Assembly (NCBI GenBank): GCA_965524675.1 | Contig: CBERPN010000103.1 | Location: 1 to 13,439, forward strand | Length of the DNA: 13,439 nt | Direction: 5' to 3' | Source: CALLQB01 sp036479275 | GTDB taxonomy: Bacteria; Actinomycetota; Acidimicrobiia; Acidimicrobiales; SHLQ01 | Shown: positions 1 to 6,928 of the stretch, piece after piece | How positions within the stretch are numbered: the first letter of the stretch is position 1 | Layout of the letters: each line of letters opens with the position of its first letter | Position numbers and translations under genes: made by a program | Notes under the pieces: generated by a model | Seen by the model: only the letters and a program-made list of their open reading frames with translations | The model's database searches: none | What the model was told of the DNA's origin: nothing

Positions 1-247
1 GATTCCGGTAAATGCGCCCAACGATCACCCGAGTGTGGCTTGGCTTCACACCCCGCATGGGTCCAAAAAGCTGACTTTCGAAACCTGTGACCAGTACGGG
101 CTTCAGGCCGATGCATTTGCCGCGGCGGTCTTCGCCGGCTCACCCGCGCCGATTCCGCTCACCGATACTGTTGCCAATATGGCGGTTCTCGACGCGTTGG
201 CGGCGAGTGCCGATGGCGAGCAGTGGAAAATGGTCGCCGATTTCTAA
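1..247 (+). CDS. Gfo/Idh/MocA family oxidoreductase, C-terminal fragment
   Basis: The reading frame is open from base 2 and ends at TAA 245-247; the N-terminal Rossmann NAD(P)-binding half lies outside the window. The visible 81 residues carry the family's usual C-terminal pattern: a Tyr-x-x-Gln-x-Asp-x-Phe-Ala helix (YGLQADAFAAAV), a Gly-x-Pro-x-Pro-x-Pro turn (GSPAPIPL), then Asp-Thr-x-x-Asn-x-x-x-Leu-Asp-Ala-Leu-x-x-Ser. This matches sugar or inositol dehydrogenases and related Gfo/Idh/MocA enzymes, which oxidise or reduce a polyol/sugar hydroxyl with a nicotinamide cofactor. The substrate cannot be read from this piece. The stop codon shares one base with the ATG of the next gene (TAATG), so the two are probably translated from one transcript. 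Family assignment is fairly firm; specific function is unknown. Confidence 0.85.
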   Translation, partial: IPVNAPNDHPSVAWLHTPHGSKKLTFETCDQYGLQADAFAAAVFAGSPAPIPLTDTVANMAVLDALAASADGEQWKMVADF

Positions 248-1113
248 TGTGGTTGCCGTGGGATCTAGCGCTGTATGGCGCGGCAGCTCTCTTCGCATTC
301 GGAGTTGTGGCGACGCGAGCAACTTCTCCTAGGCAGCGCTTCGCAGCGTCGTTCGCTCGCGAGGCGGCAGTGGTGCTGGTGCTGTACGCAATCTGGATCA
401 TCGCTGGTCGGCTATCGGTCTACGACGTCGAGGGTGCCAACGGCAGAGCCGAACTGTTGTGGGATTGGCAACGGACTCTCCTGTTGCCAAACGAAGCCGC
501 TCTACAGAAAGCGGTGCTGCCACATTCTTGGCTGGTGCAGGCCAACAATATCTATTATGCGGTCATGCATGTTCCGGTGATGGTCGGCACCCTCATCTGG
601 ATATGGATTAGGCATCGCGAGCACTACAGCGGGCTTCGAAACGTGTTGGCTGGCACAACCGCTGCTTCGTTACTCATCCAGCTCATCGCTGTCGCACCAC
701 CACGATTCGTCGAGTCATTCGGCGTTATCGACACTCCCGAACTGTACGGGCAGTCGGTTTACAGCGCCCTCGGCTATCGCACGGCGGGACAGCTTCAAGC
801 AATGCCATCGATTCATGTTGGCTGGGCCATCCTCGTAGGCTGGTACGGGTGGCGAGCGAGCCGAAGCGGTTGGCGGTGGCTGGCGATTGCTCACGCTGTC
901 GCCACCATGCTCGTAGTGGTCGTGACCGGTAACCATTACTGGCTCGACGGGATTGTGGCGGGAGCGATAATTGTGATCGCAATACCGCTAGAGGGGGTCG
1001 TTCGTCGGAGATTTGGGCGAGTGTCCGGGTGGTTTGGGCGAAATGAACAACGATCGGGTGAAAATGGTACGTCGTTGACTTTGCCGCGAGCGCGTCAGGG
1101 TGTATCAACGTAG
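247..1113 (+). CDS. PAP2_3 (AUR1-like) membrane phosphatase/phosphotransferase
   Basis: This 288-residue polytopic membrane protein starts at ATG 247, which overlaps the preceding TAA by one base. An in-frame GTG at 223 lies inside the upstream gene and is less likely. Hydrophobic segments lie near residues 8-23, 40-54, 108-121, 135-150, 190-201, 212-227 and 235-248. The PAP2 core is complete: an Ala-Pro-Pro-Arg-Phe element (150-154), the MPSIHVGWA motif with His190, and TGNHYWLD with His230 and Asp234. The second and third motifs supply the phosphohistidine nucleophile and its His/Asp helper in this superfamily. The Asn-x-x-Tyr-x-x-x-His segment (101-108) and the PPRF element are typical of the actinobacterial branch related to inositol-phosphorylceramide synthase. 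Its substrate is likely a phospholipid or polyprenyl/inositol phosphate at the membrane, which is inference. The neighbouring oxidoreductase could be an inositol or sugar dehydrogenase, but nothing proves a pathway. Confidence 0.9.
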   Translation: MWLPWDLALYGAAALFAFGVVATRATSPRQRFAASFAREAAVVLVLYAIWIIAGRLSVYDVEGANGRAELLWDWQRTLLLPNEAALQKAVLPHSWLVQANNIYYAVMHVPVMVGTLIWIWIRHREHYSGLRNVLAGTTAASLLIQLIAVAPPRFVESFGVIDTPELYGQSVYSALGYRTAGQLQAMPSIHVGWAILVGWYGWRASRSGWRWLAIAHAVATMLVVVVTGNHYWLDGIVAGAIIVIAIPLEGVVRRRFGRVSGWFGRNEQRSGENGTSLTLPRARQGVST

Positions 1114-1118
1114 CTGTA

Positions 1119-1976
1119 ATGAAGGAGTCATTTGACACTTCGGACGGCCGACCAGGCGAATGGTCGGGCCGTGAAGAAGCGCCGCCTCTAGGTCGCACGT
1201 TGTCCGACGATGATGGGCTTTGGAGTAGTCCCGACTTGTGGGTCAAGCCCGATATCAAACCCTCTGGATGGGCTGAACGTTCGACAAGCGCCTGGATCTC
1301 CGATAGCGCGAAGCCTGTTCAACCGGACTCGGCCGTCGTGCTAGAGACGACGAGCACGTCCTCGCCAAGAAGCACTGCTACTCGACGGCTATTCACGCTT
1401 GCTGTAGCGGTCGTGGCGGTTCTTGGGGGCGCAACAGTTATCGCCTCGGGCATGTCCGACGACGCTACCGACCTAGAGGTCGTGACAGCTGCCTCAGCAG
1501 TTTCTAGTAGCGAAGAGGTTGCCGGCCAGCCAGCACCGTTGATTCCCACGACGGCTGAGTTAGCGACGATTCCTCCGACCATCGAACCAGCCATAACGGT
1601 TGTCGAGGCTGCGGACCCAGGACCAGCCATCGATCTTAGTGGCATCGATCTTCCAACAATTCCGGTTGTGCCAGCGCCGACCACTCTCGCCCCGAAGCCT
1701 GAACCGGTAGTGACCCCGACGCCCCCGTTGCCTCCCGTGGTTGTCGATCCGGTCGTCGCCACACTCGCGGTCGCCCGCGATGCTCATCCGGTACTGTTCG
1801 AACAAAGTGAAGCTGAACTTCGGGCTCTGCTCGACCAAGCGTGCGGCGCCGCGTCGCTGAGCAACGCTTTGCGGCTGGCCAACTCGGAATCTAAGGGTGA
1901 CAATCCTGCGCTGCAGGCTGCACTTAGCTTCTGGATTACGACTGGCGCAGCCGTCAGCTGCCCCGGATTGCAATAG
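1119..1976 (+). CDS. Single-pass membrane protein with Pro-rich extracytoplasmic arm
   Basis: I do not recognise a named family for this 285-residue protein. It starts at ATG 1119, five bases after the PAP2 stop, with no clear Shine-Dalgarno, suggesting translation by readthrough from the upstream gene. Residues 1-88 are hydrophilic, rich in Asp, Ser and Trp, and probably cytoplasmic. Residues 91-111 form one membrane helix (preceded by Arg89-Arg90). Residues 112-212 are a low-complexity Ala/Thr/Pro/Val linker, densest in proline at 183-211. Residues 213-285 look like a small helical domain with two cysteines, Cys242 and Cys281, which could form a disulfide outside the membrane. The size and cysteine pair loosely recall small actinobacterial secreted helical domains such as DUF732, but I cannot confirm this. 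The layout (cytoplasmic tail, one helix, wall-spanning stalk, small outer domain) would suit a sensor or anchor working with the kinase-like protein downstream. Confidence 0.78.
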   Translation: MKESFDTSDGRPGEWSGREEAPPLGRTLSDDDGLWSSPDLWVKPDIKPSGWAERSTSAWISDSAKPVQPDSAVVLETTSTSSPRSTATRRLFTLAVAVVAVLGGATVIASGMSDDATDLEVVTAASAVSSSEEVAGQPAPLIPTTAELATIPPTIEPAITVVEAADPGPAIDLSGIDLPTIPVVPAPTTLAPKPEPVVTPTPPLPPVVVDPVVATLAVARDAHPVLFEQSEAELRALLDQACGAASLSNALRLANSESKGDNPALQAALSFWITTGAAVSCPGLQ

Positions 1977-1986
1977 CGAGCTGGCC

Positions 1987-2039
1987 GGAGCCTCCGAATC
2001 GCACTGAAAGCACAGGGGGAACCACCACCTGAGGCTTCC
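1987..2039 (+). promoter_or_regulatory. Possible hairpin between membrane-protein gene and NERD-kinase gene
   Basis: The 82-base gap 1977-2058 contains GGAGCCTC (1987-1994), which can pair with GAGGCTTCC (2031-2039) with one bulged base. Two alternative smaller pairings are CGGA-GCC-TCCG at 1986-1996 and GGGAA/TTCCC around 2016-2040. No T-run follows, so it is not a standard intrinsic terminator. It might be an attenuator or a processing site that sets different expression for the large downstream gene. No promoter is obvious here. GC-rich DNA forms such pairings by chance, hence the low confidence. Confidence 0.2.
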
Positions 2040-2058
2040 CACTGCCTAGCGTTGCGCT

Positions 2059-5000
2059 GTGGCAGAAATAAAGAGCTTCGGCGACGGTATTGCCGGGTCG
2101 CGCGCCAGAGGGGTGGCCCAGGCGTTACAGACCAGCCTGCCCGACTCGATGACCGTTCTGCCAGATCTCTCGATAAACGATGTTCATGGTCGGCGCTGGC
2201 ACTTTGATCTAGTTGTTCTCGCGCCCCACGCGGTGTATGTCGTCGAGCTATACGACTGGACCGGAAACGTGGTCGGCGATCACTTCCAGTGGTCGATCGA
2301 TGGTATTGCTCGCTGGGCACCTCAAGCGCTCATCGAACACAAACGAACCGTATTGAGGGAGTACCTGACAGGGCGCGACCAGCGGCTCGCGTCGGTTTGG
2401 TTCGAGCCGGTCACGGTGCTCACGCAGAAGCCGGCGAGCCTGAACGTGACCCCCGACGCTCAAGCTGGGATCACGGGTGTAAAAGGACTAGCCAGTCTCG
2501 TCTCGTCACCTGAGTCGCTCCCCGTCAAGGGCAGCCGCGACGGGTTGGCCGGATCCCAAACCCTGCTCACGTTGTCTCGCTTAGGCTTTACCTCAACCGA
2601 CTCGACCGTGGTCGGACCTTACCGAGTCGTCGAGCATCTCGAATCCTCGGAGTGGCACGACCTGTTCCGCGTCACCTCGACTTCCACCCAAGGCGGACCA
2701 ATGCGGCTGCTTCGGGCCGATAGGGGACCTGAGCTTCGCGAGCTGAGCTCTATTCACGAGCAGTGGGCAGAACTGGCCGGTCACCCGGGTTTGCCAGCAA
2801 TTATCGACCTGTTCGGCGACGATCAGCTCGGTGCATGCACAGTCTTCGCCGAGCCCGAGGGGCGAACCCTGCGAGCGCTTCTACAGCAGGGCTTTGATGC
2901 CAGCGAGAGCATGGTTCTCGGTTGGATTCGTGACTGTGGCGAAGCTATCGCTGATTGTCACACCGAAGGCGTAGTCCATGGGCGGATCGCTCCTGAATAC
3001 GTATCGATTTCGCCTGCGGGGGCGGCCAGTATTACCGGCCCAGCTCCGGGTATTTCCACGCCGCGCACTGCTCAACCCCAAAAGGGAGTCGACCCCGCTC
3101 CGCTCCTACATGGGGTCGGACGCTACATCGATCCAGCGTTTCTAGCGCCCGAGCTAAGCGAACCCGACGTAGCACCGGGGCCAGCTGCAGATATTTTCGG
3201 TATCGCCGCCATCGTGCACTTTCTCTTTTCTGGCGACACTGACTTCGTCAACGACGGTAGCCAAACCCTCACCAACTGCCCGGCCGCACTCGCCGAACTG
3301 TTGCCGTCGATGCTCGAACCGAACCCGGTCGACCGGCTTAGTTCAATGGATCCCCTGCTCGATGTGATCGAAGAGCTAATCACTGCGCAACGACAGCGAA
3401 TCGACCTAGCGGGCGTTCCCCAAGTCGACGCCGACTATCTCATCAACGGCAGATACACGGTGGTTCAGCGTTTGGGAATCGGGCCAGCGTGGGCGAGCTT
3501 TCGGCTACTCGACGGTGTAACCGGCGACATTAAAGTCGGAAAGGTCTTCGATTCCGCGATTCCGCCGTCTTCGCTCAATCGGATCGCTCGACGAACTCCA
3601 GTCGATTCAATGGTGTCGGCCCCCGAGGTTGTAACCGACGGCGACAACCGCACCTGGATGATCAGCGACTTCATTCAAGGCTCGGCTCTTTCAGAGATCA
3701 CTAGTTCGGGCGACCCGTTGGTGCCAGCCGAGGCGATTGCAATGGTCGATTCTTTGTTGCAGGTCTTCGCTGAAATGCACCCCGATGTTCGAGCGATTCA
3801 GGAGCTAGACGGGTGGGCGACCGCTGGTCTTCTCAGACCCGAAGAGCGTTCGCGCCTGCGCCAGCTGAGGTCGGTCGGATTTGTCCATGGCGACATAAAG
3901 CCCTCAAGCATCGTTCGAGTCGCCGGAGGAGTCACGCTTGTCGACCCGTTGGTACGTCTCGACTTCGATGATTTGCCGCCCCCCGAACACCCCTACGTCG
4001 ATCCCGATCCCGAGTCTGGTCTGGATCGGTCCGATGTCGGCCCCGACCTTTTTGCTGCAGGAGTTCTGCTCTATGAGTTGGTATGTGGGATTCACCCCTA
4101 TAGCTCCGGCACCCCATCTATTGATTGCGAGCCTGTCGATCCGCTCGATCTCGATCTCGATATTGAACCTCGGCTGGCCGAATTCCTTACGCGAGCATGT
4201 GCGCAGCGCCGCTCTGCTCGATTCGTCGATGCGCCCGAGATGCGGCGCGAGCTTCTCAAGACTTCGCAGCTCGTCATCGACCAAAAGGTGCTGGCGCGAG
4301 ACACTCTCTATCGAGGGTTCTGGATCGAAGTACAGAGTCGGGCTTCGCTTCACGGACATAAGTGGTTTGATGGGGTCGATGTTCCCGATGAATGGACAGT
4401 GCGGTTCGACACCTATCGCCATGACGTCGCGCTCGGAGCGCGCTCGTTGCGTCGCTCGGTCGAACTAGTAGTCGAGTTTCCACCAGCGGAAGCCGAACGG
4501 TTCGCCGCGTTGGCGCAACGTCAAGGCGAGCTTCAGACTCTCTACCAGGGGCCGGTTAACTTCGACCACGAGTATCAACAGGTGACCGATACGATTCCGG
4601 GACAGGTGAGCGATGCGCCGTCGCGACCTCGTCTGGCCAGCACCTTGGTAGCCAGGGCGCTTCGCTTGGTCACTGCTATTGAACAGCTCGGTGTGCTGGT
4701 GGTCGACAGCTCCTTCGGCCCAGCTGAGGCTGATGACTTTATTGCTCGCAAGGTTTCTGGCCGATGGGTGCTCGAAAGCGAGGCCACCAGTACCGATGGC
4801 GAGATAAGTCGGGTTTCTCGAGTCGACGAAGAACTCGATGACATAGAGAGTGCGATCGCAGGTGATCGGCCTGCCTCGGAGCCGGTAATAGATCTCACCG
4901 AACGGGGCTTACCCTTCATCGAATCACCTTGGATGGCCGAGGCGGAGGAGGATCAGCGCGATCTTGCAGAATCGCTCTTGGCTGCGGCCCGCGATCTGGG

Positions 5001-5493
5001 TGGTGTCGTGGTGAACGATGCTAACGGAGCCATGGTTCTCGCTTGGGCGGTCGACCGTCGTGACAGACCGCTTCCAGTCGCGCACATCGATGGCTCAGGT
5101 ATCACGTTTCGGACCGATCTTTTGGCGACGGTCGAACCGTTCGATAACCGTCGGGCGCTTCGTACGCTGAGGCATCGGCTGGCGGCGTTCGTTCAATCCG
5201 ACTGGATGGGTCTGGCTAAGCCTAAGCAGGCCGCTGTTGGATGGCCCGTCGATTCAGAGGCCGAACTATTGCAATTGCTCGACTGGGTCATTCAACAGAT
5301 GAGGGTCCGTCACGGCGAAGAGTTGATGACGGCAGCGAGAATGGGCGATGTCCTTGAGTTGTCGGTTTCTGAAGTTTTAGAGGCCGCCCGCAAAATGGGC
5401 TTACTCGTCGAAGACTTACCGCTGCTCACCCGCCGCTCAGCATTCGCAGTAGCAGCAGAGCTAGGAGTAGTAGCAGACGAATTAAGCGAGTAA
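2059..5493 (+). CDS. Multidomain NERD / tandem degenerate protein kinase protein
   Basis: This 1144-residue protein starts at GTG 2059; an in-frame TAG at 2047-2049 excludes an earlier start, and the NERD domain begins almost at once. Residues 1-110 are NERD-like: Gly-rich start, the core HFDLVVL with Asp50, and VVELYDWTG with Glu63. The usual Glu-x-Lys of this nuclease fold reads Glu-Leu-Tyr here. Residues 185-445 form kinase-like domain 1: VVHGRIAPEY (306-314) replaces HRDxKPxN, so the catalytic Asp is Arg309; the DFG site reads ITGP (325-328); FLAPEL (361-366), Asp378 and Arg426 remain. Residues 463-735 form kinase-like domain 2: degenerate glycine loop (473-480), candidate Lys492/495, VHGDIKPSS (609-617) keeping Asp612 and Lys614 but not the Mg-binding Asn, and Asp629-Pro-Leu for DFG. 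Residues 740-1075 are unassigned. Residues 1088-1140 resemble an IF-2 N-terminal-type helical domain. No membrane segment is seen, so it is likely cytoplasmic. A signalling or defence role is inference. Confidence 0.9.
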   Translation: MAEIKSFGDGIAGSRARGVAQALQTSLPDSMTVLPDLSINDVHGRRWHFDLVVLAPHAVYVVELYDWTGNVVGDHFQWSIDGIARWAPQALIEHKRTVLREYLTGRDQRLASVWFEPVTVLTQKPASLNVTPDAQAGITGVKGLASLVSSPESLPVKGSRDGLAGSQTLLTLSRLGFTSTDSTVVGPYRVVEHLESSEWHDLFRVTSTSTQGGPMRLLRADRGPELRELSSIHEQWAELAGHPGLPAIIDLFGDDQLGACTVFAEPEGRTLRALLQQGFDASESMVLGWIRDCGEAIADCHTEGVVHGRIAPEYVSISPAGAASITGPAPGISTPRTAQPQKGVDPAPLLHGVGRYIDPAFLAPELSEPDVAPGPAADIFGIAAIVHFLFSGDTDFVNDGSQTLTNCPAALAELLPSMLEPNPVDRLSSMDPLLDVIEELITAQRQRIDLAGVPQVDADYLINGRYTVVQRLGIGPAWASFRLLDGVTGDIKVGKVFDSAIPPSSLNRIARRTPVDSMVSAPEVVTDGDNRTWMISDFIQGSALSEITSSGDPLVPAEAIAMVDSLLQVFAEMHPDVRAIQELDGWATAGLLRPEERSRLRQLRSVGFVHGDIKPSSIVRVAGGVTLVDPLVRLDFDDLPPPEHPYVDPDPESGLDRSDVGPDLFAAGVLLYELVCGIHPYSSGTPSIDCEPVDPLDLDLDIEPRLAEFLTRACAQRRSARFVDAPEMRRELLKTSQLVIDQKVLARDTLYRGFWIEVQSRASLHGHKWFDGVDVPDEWTVRFDTYRHDVALGARSLRRSVELVVEFPPAEAERFAALAQRQGELQTLYQGPVNFDHEYQQVTDTIPGQVSDAPSRPRLASTLVARALRLVTAIEQLGVLVVDSSFGPAEADDFIARKVSGRWVLESEATSTDGEISRVSRVDEELDDIESAIAGDRPASEPVIDLTERGLPFIESPWMAEAEEDQRDLAESLLAAARDLGGVVVNDANGAMVLAWAVDRRDRPLPVAHIDGSGITFRTDLLATVEPFDNRRALRTLRHRLAAFVQSDWMGLAKPKQAAVGWPVDSEAELLQLLDWVIQQMRVRHGEELMTAARMGDVLELSVSEVLEAARKMGLLVEDLPLLTRRSAFAVAAELGVVADELSE

Positions 5494-5758
5494 GCAAAAC
5501 GTTAGCAAGCGAGTCCGACGATCCGGGCGAGCGACCTCGACAACGCTGACACCACATCCAGGCAAGAACTTCGATAGTCCCGCACCCCAAGACCCAGTCC
5601 CCGCAATGCCAACGCGTTCAACAGACTCGAACCCCGACATCCGTGACAACGACGAGCGATCGCCCGCTCAACTGGTCGAGAACGACTCAATACCTAACTG
5701 TCGGCCAAGATGATCCCGAAGCGAGGCTCGCAGCCGTCAAGCGCAGCTCATGGTAAGT
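5494..5758. other. Convergent intergenic region, no gene recognised
   Basis: These 265 bases separate two convergent genes. The only structured element I see is a short inverted repeat GAGCG-ATCGCC-CGCTC around 5666-5685, without a T-run. No good bidirectional terminator is visible. A 62-codon minus-strand frame crosses the region (5690-5502), but it has an Arg/Leu/Ser-rich, low-information composition and no ribosome binding site, so I do not call it a gene. The region sits at the left border of the possible accessory pair and could contain a junction scar. Confidence 0.4.
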
Positions 5759-6928
5759 CTACTCGTCTGGTCGATTGCTGTCACTGGGCTCGGGTAGGCC
5801 GACGGTGGGATCGAAGAGTCCCGGCCACCCCTCGAAGCCGTCGCCGTCCTCCAAGTCTTTGAGGTCTATCACTTTAGTGACTTCGACGACTTGGTTGGAT
5901 TCCTTTCCAATGTCGATCACGACTCGGACCGCGACCTCTTCGGGCTTGCGATTCGATGCGTCGATCGTGAACCCACCCAACTTCTTAACAGGCCGTGCTA
6001 GATCGGCATCTTCGTTGAATTGCCAAACCTCGACCTCACCAGAATCGTCAAGATAGCCGTCCATAGGTAGACCGACGAGGGCATCTCTAGCCTGGAAGCA
6101 ATCGTTCCACCCCGCAGGCACCTTGGTACAGATCGTGCTCCCGGGCTCGAGCGGTTGGCTCAGTGAGAAGTGAAACAGCGTCGACTGAAGTCTGTCGAGT
6201 AACTTGTCTGAAACGTCGCCCGGATGTAGCAGTACCGGAGTGTCGAGAGGCTCGGGTGTGGGCGGGCGCAGCAACTCTGCAAGGGCTTCGCCGGTTTGAC
6301 CTCGGATCGAAAGCAGCAATTCAATCGCGCCTTCGGCGCCTCGGCTATTTACCAACTGCTGATAGACCGTCGTAAACCCGCAGCCACCCGGCACAAATAC
6401 CGTACCATCTGCCGCGGTAGCGATTGGATAGACGACCAACTGCAACGCTCTATCTAGTGGCAACCCTTCATCCAATAGAAGCTCTCTGCTCCTTTGGCTT
6501 GCTTCAGTAGTCGAGCTTAGGGCGAGCCACACGTCGCCACCGTTGGCCAAAGCCCAATCGACTCCCGGCCATATCTCAGCAAAAGCGCGAACCGTGGTCT
6601 TTGTGCCGTCGCTTCCCAATATAACGGCCGGGTGACTGCCATTCTGAGATTCGCGGTCAGCGTCAAGGATGTCGACTACCTTCAACCATTCCTCGGCGAA
6701 AAGGAGAACGGATTCACCAAATATCGAATCCTCCCCAATATCGCCGTCCGCGCAATCAGTGAATGCAGTAGGCAAATCTACCGACGGGAAAACGGTTGAT
6801 TCGCCAGAAGCAGCAGATGTCGTGAGTTGTTGAGTATTGCTACAACTGGCCGCGATGAGTCCAGCAAGGATCACGAGCAACCCAAATCGTATTCGGTGCC
6901 GTCGAGGTATGCAGAGTAGAATTCTCAT
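5759..6928 (-). CDS. Putative lipoprotein of unknown family, partner of the metzincin
   Basis: The chosen start is ATG 6928-6926. It has AGGAG seven bases upstream (6940-6936) and overlaps the TGA of the upstream gene (ATGA), a classic coupling arrangement; an in-frame upstream start at 6955 is less likely. The 389-residue product begins with a positively charged n-region (residues 1-15), a hydrophobic stretch (16-25) and a lipobox ending AAS-Cys29, so it is probably lipid-anchored on the outer face of the membrane. After a Ser/Thr-rich linker (30-48) comes a soluble region with four cysteines (59, 183, 267, 277), an acidic overall composition and an acidic tail (residues 355-389). No catalytic motif is recognised, and I cannot name the family. 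The coupling suggests it is made together with the secreted protease, possibly as substrate, inhibitor, chaperone or surface anchor. The sampled stretch 6601-6660 is 34/60 GC, close to the chromosome. Confidence 0.8.
   Translation of the reverse strand: MRILLCIPRRHRIRFGLLVILAGLIAASCSNTQQLTTSAASGESTVFPSVDLPTAFTDCADGDIGEDSIFGESVLLFAEEWLKVVDILDADRESQNGSHPAVILGSDGTKTTVRAFAEIWPGVDWALANGGDVWLALSSTTEASQRSRELLLDEGLPLDRALQLVVYPIATAADGTVFVPGGCGFTTVYQQLVNSRGAEGAIELLLSIRGQTGEALAELLRPPTPEPLDTPVLLHPGDVSDKLLDRLQSTLFHFSLSQPLEPGSTICTKVPAGWNDCFQARDALVGLPMDGYLDDSGEVEVWQFNEDADLARPVKKLGGFTIDASNRKPEEVAVRVVIDIGKESNQVVEVTKVIDLKDLEDGDGFEGWPGLFDPTVGLPEPSDSNRPDE

Noticed and set aside
725..1258. 177-codon minus-strand frame opposite the PAP2 gene
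   Set aside because: The plus strand encodes the PAP2 catalytic motifs here; the antisense product is Arg/Ser/Pro-rich with no motif.
4141..4164. CTCGAT hexamer repeat as a regulatory repeat
   Set aside because: It is three in-frame copies encoding Leu-Asp repeats within the kinase-like coding region and needs no other explanation.
3904..4468. Long frames of 172 and 176 codons inside the NERD-kinase gene, one on each strand
   Set aside because: They are shadows of the 1144-codon frame, whose domain motifs are continuous through this stretch.
2059..5493. Assignment as PglW of a Pgl/BREX type 2 defence system
   Set aside because: No pglX methyltransferase, pglZ phosphatase, pglY or helicase gene is present, and the kinase motifs are degenerate; only a loose architectural resemblance can be claimed.
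5600..5660. tRNA-like GGTTCGAGTCT on the minus strand (T-arm resemblance)
   Set aside because: The flanking bases do not form a T-stem, and no acceptor, D or anticodon arms can be built around it.
5502..5690. Small minus-strand gene of 62 codons
   Set aside because: It has no ribosome binding site, an Arg/Leu/Ser-rich composition and no recognisable motif; high-GC DNA readily yields such frames.
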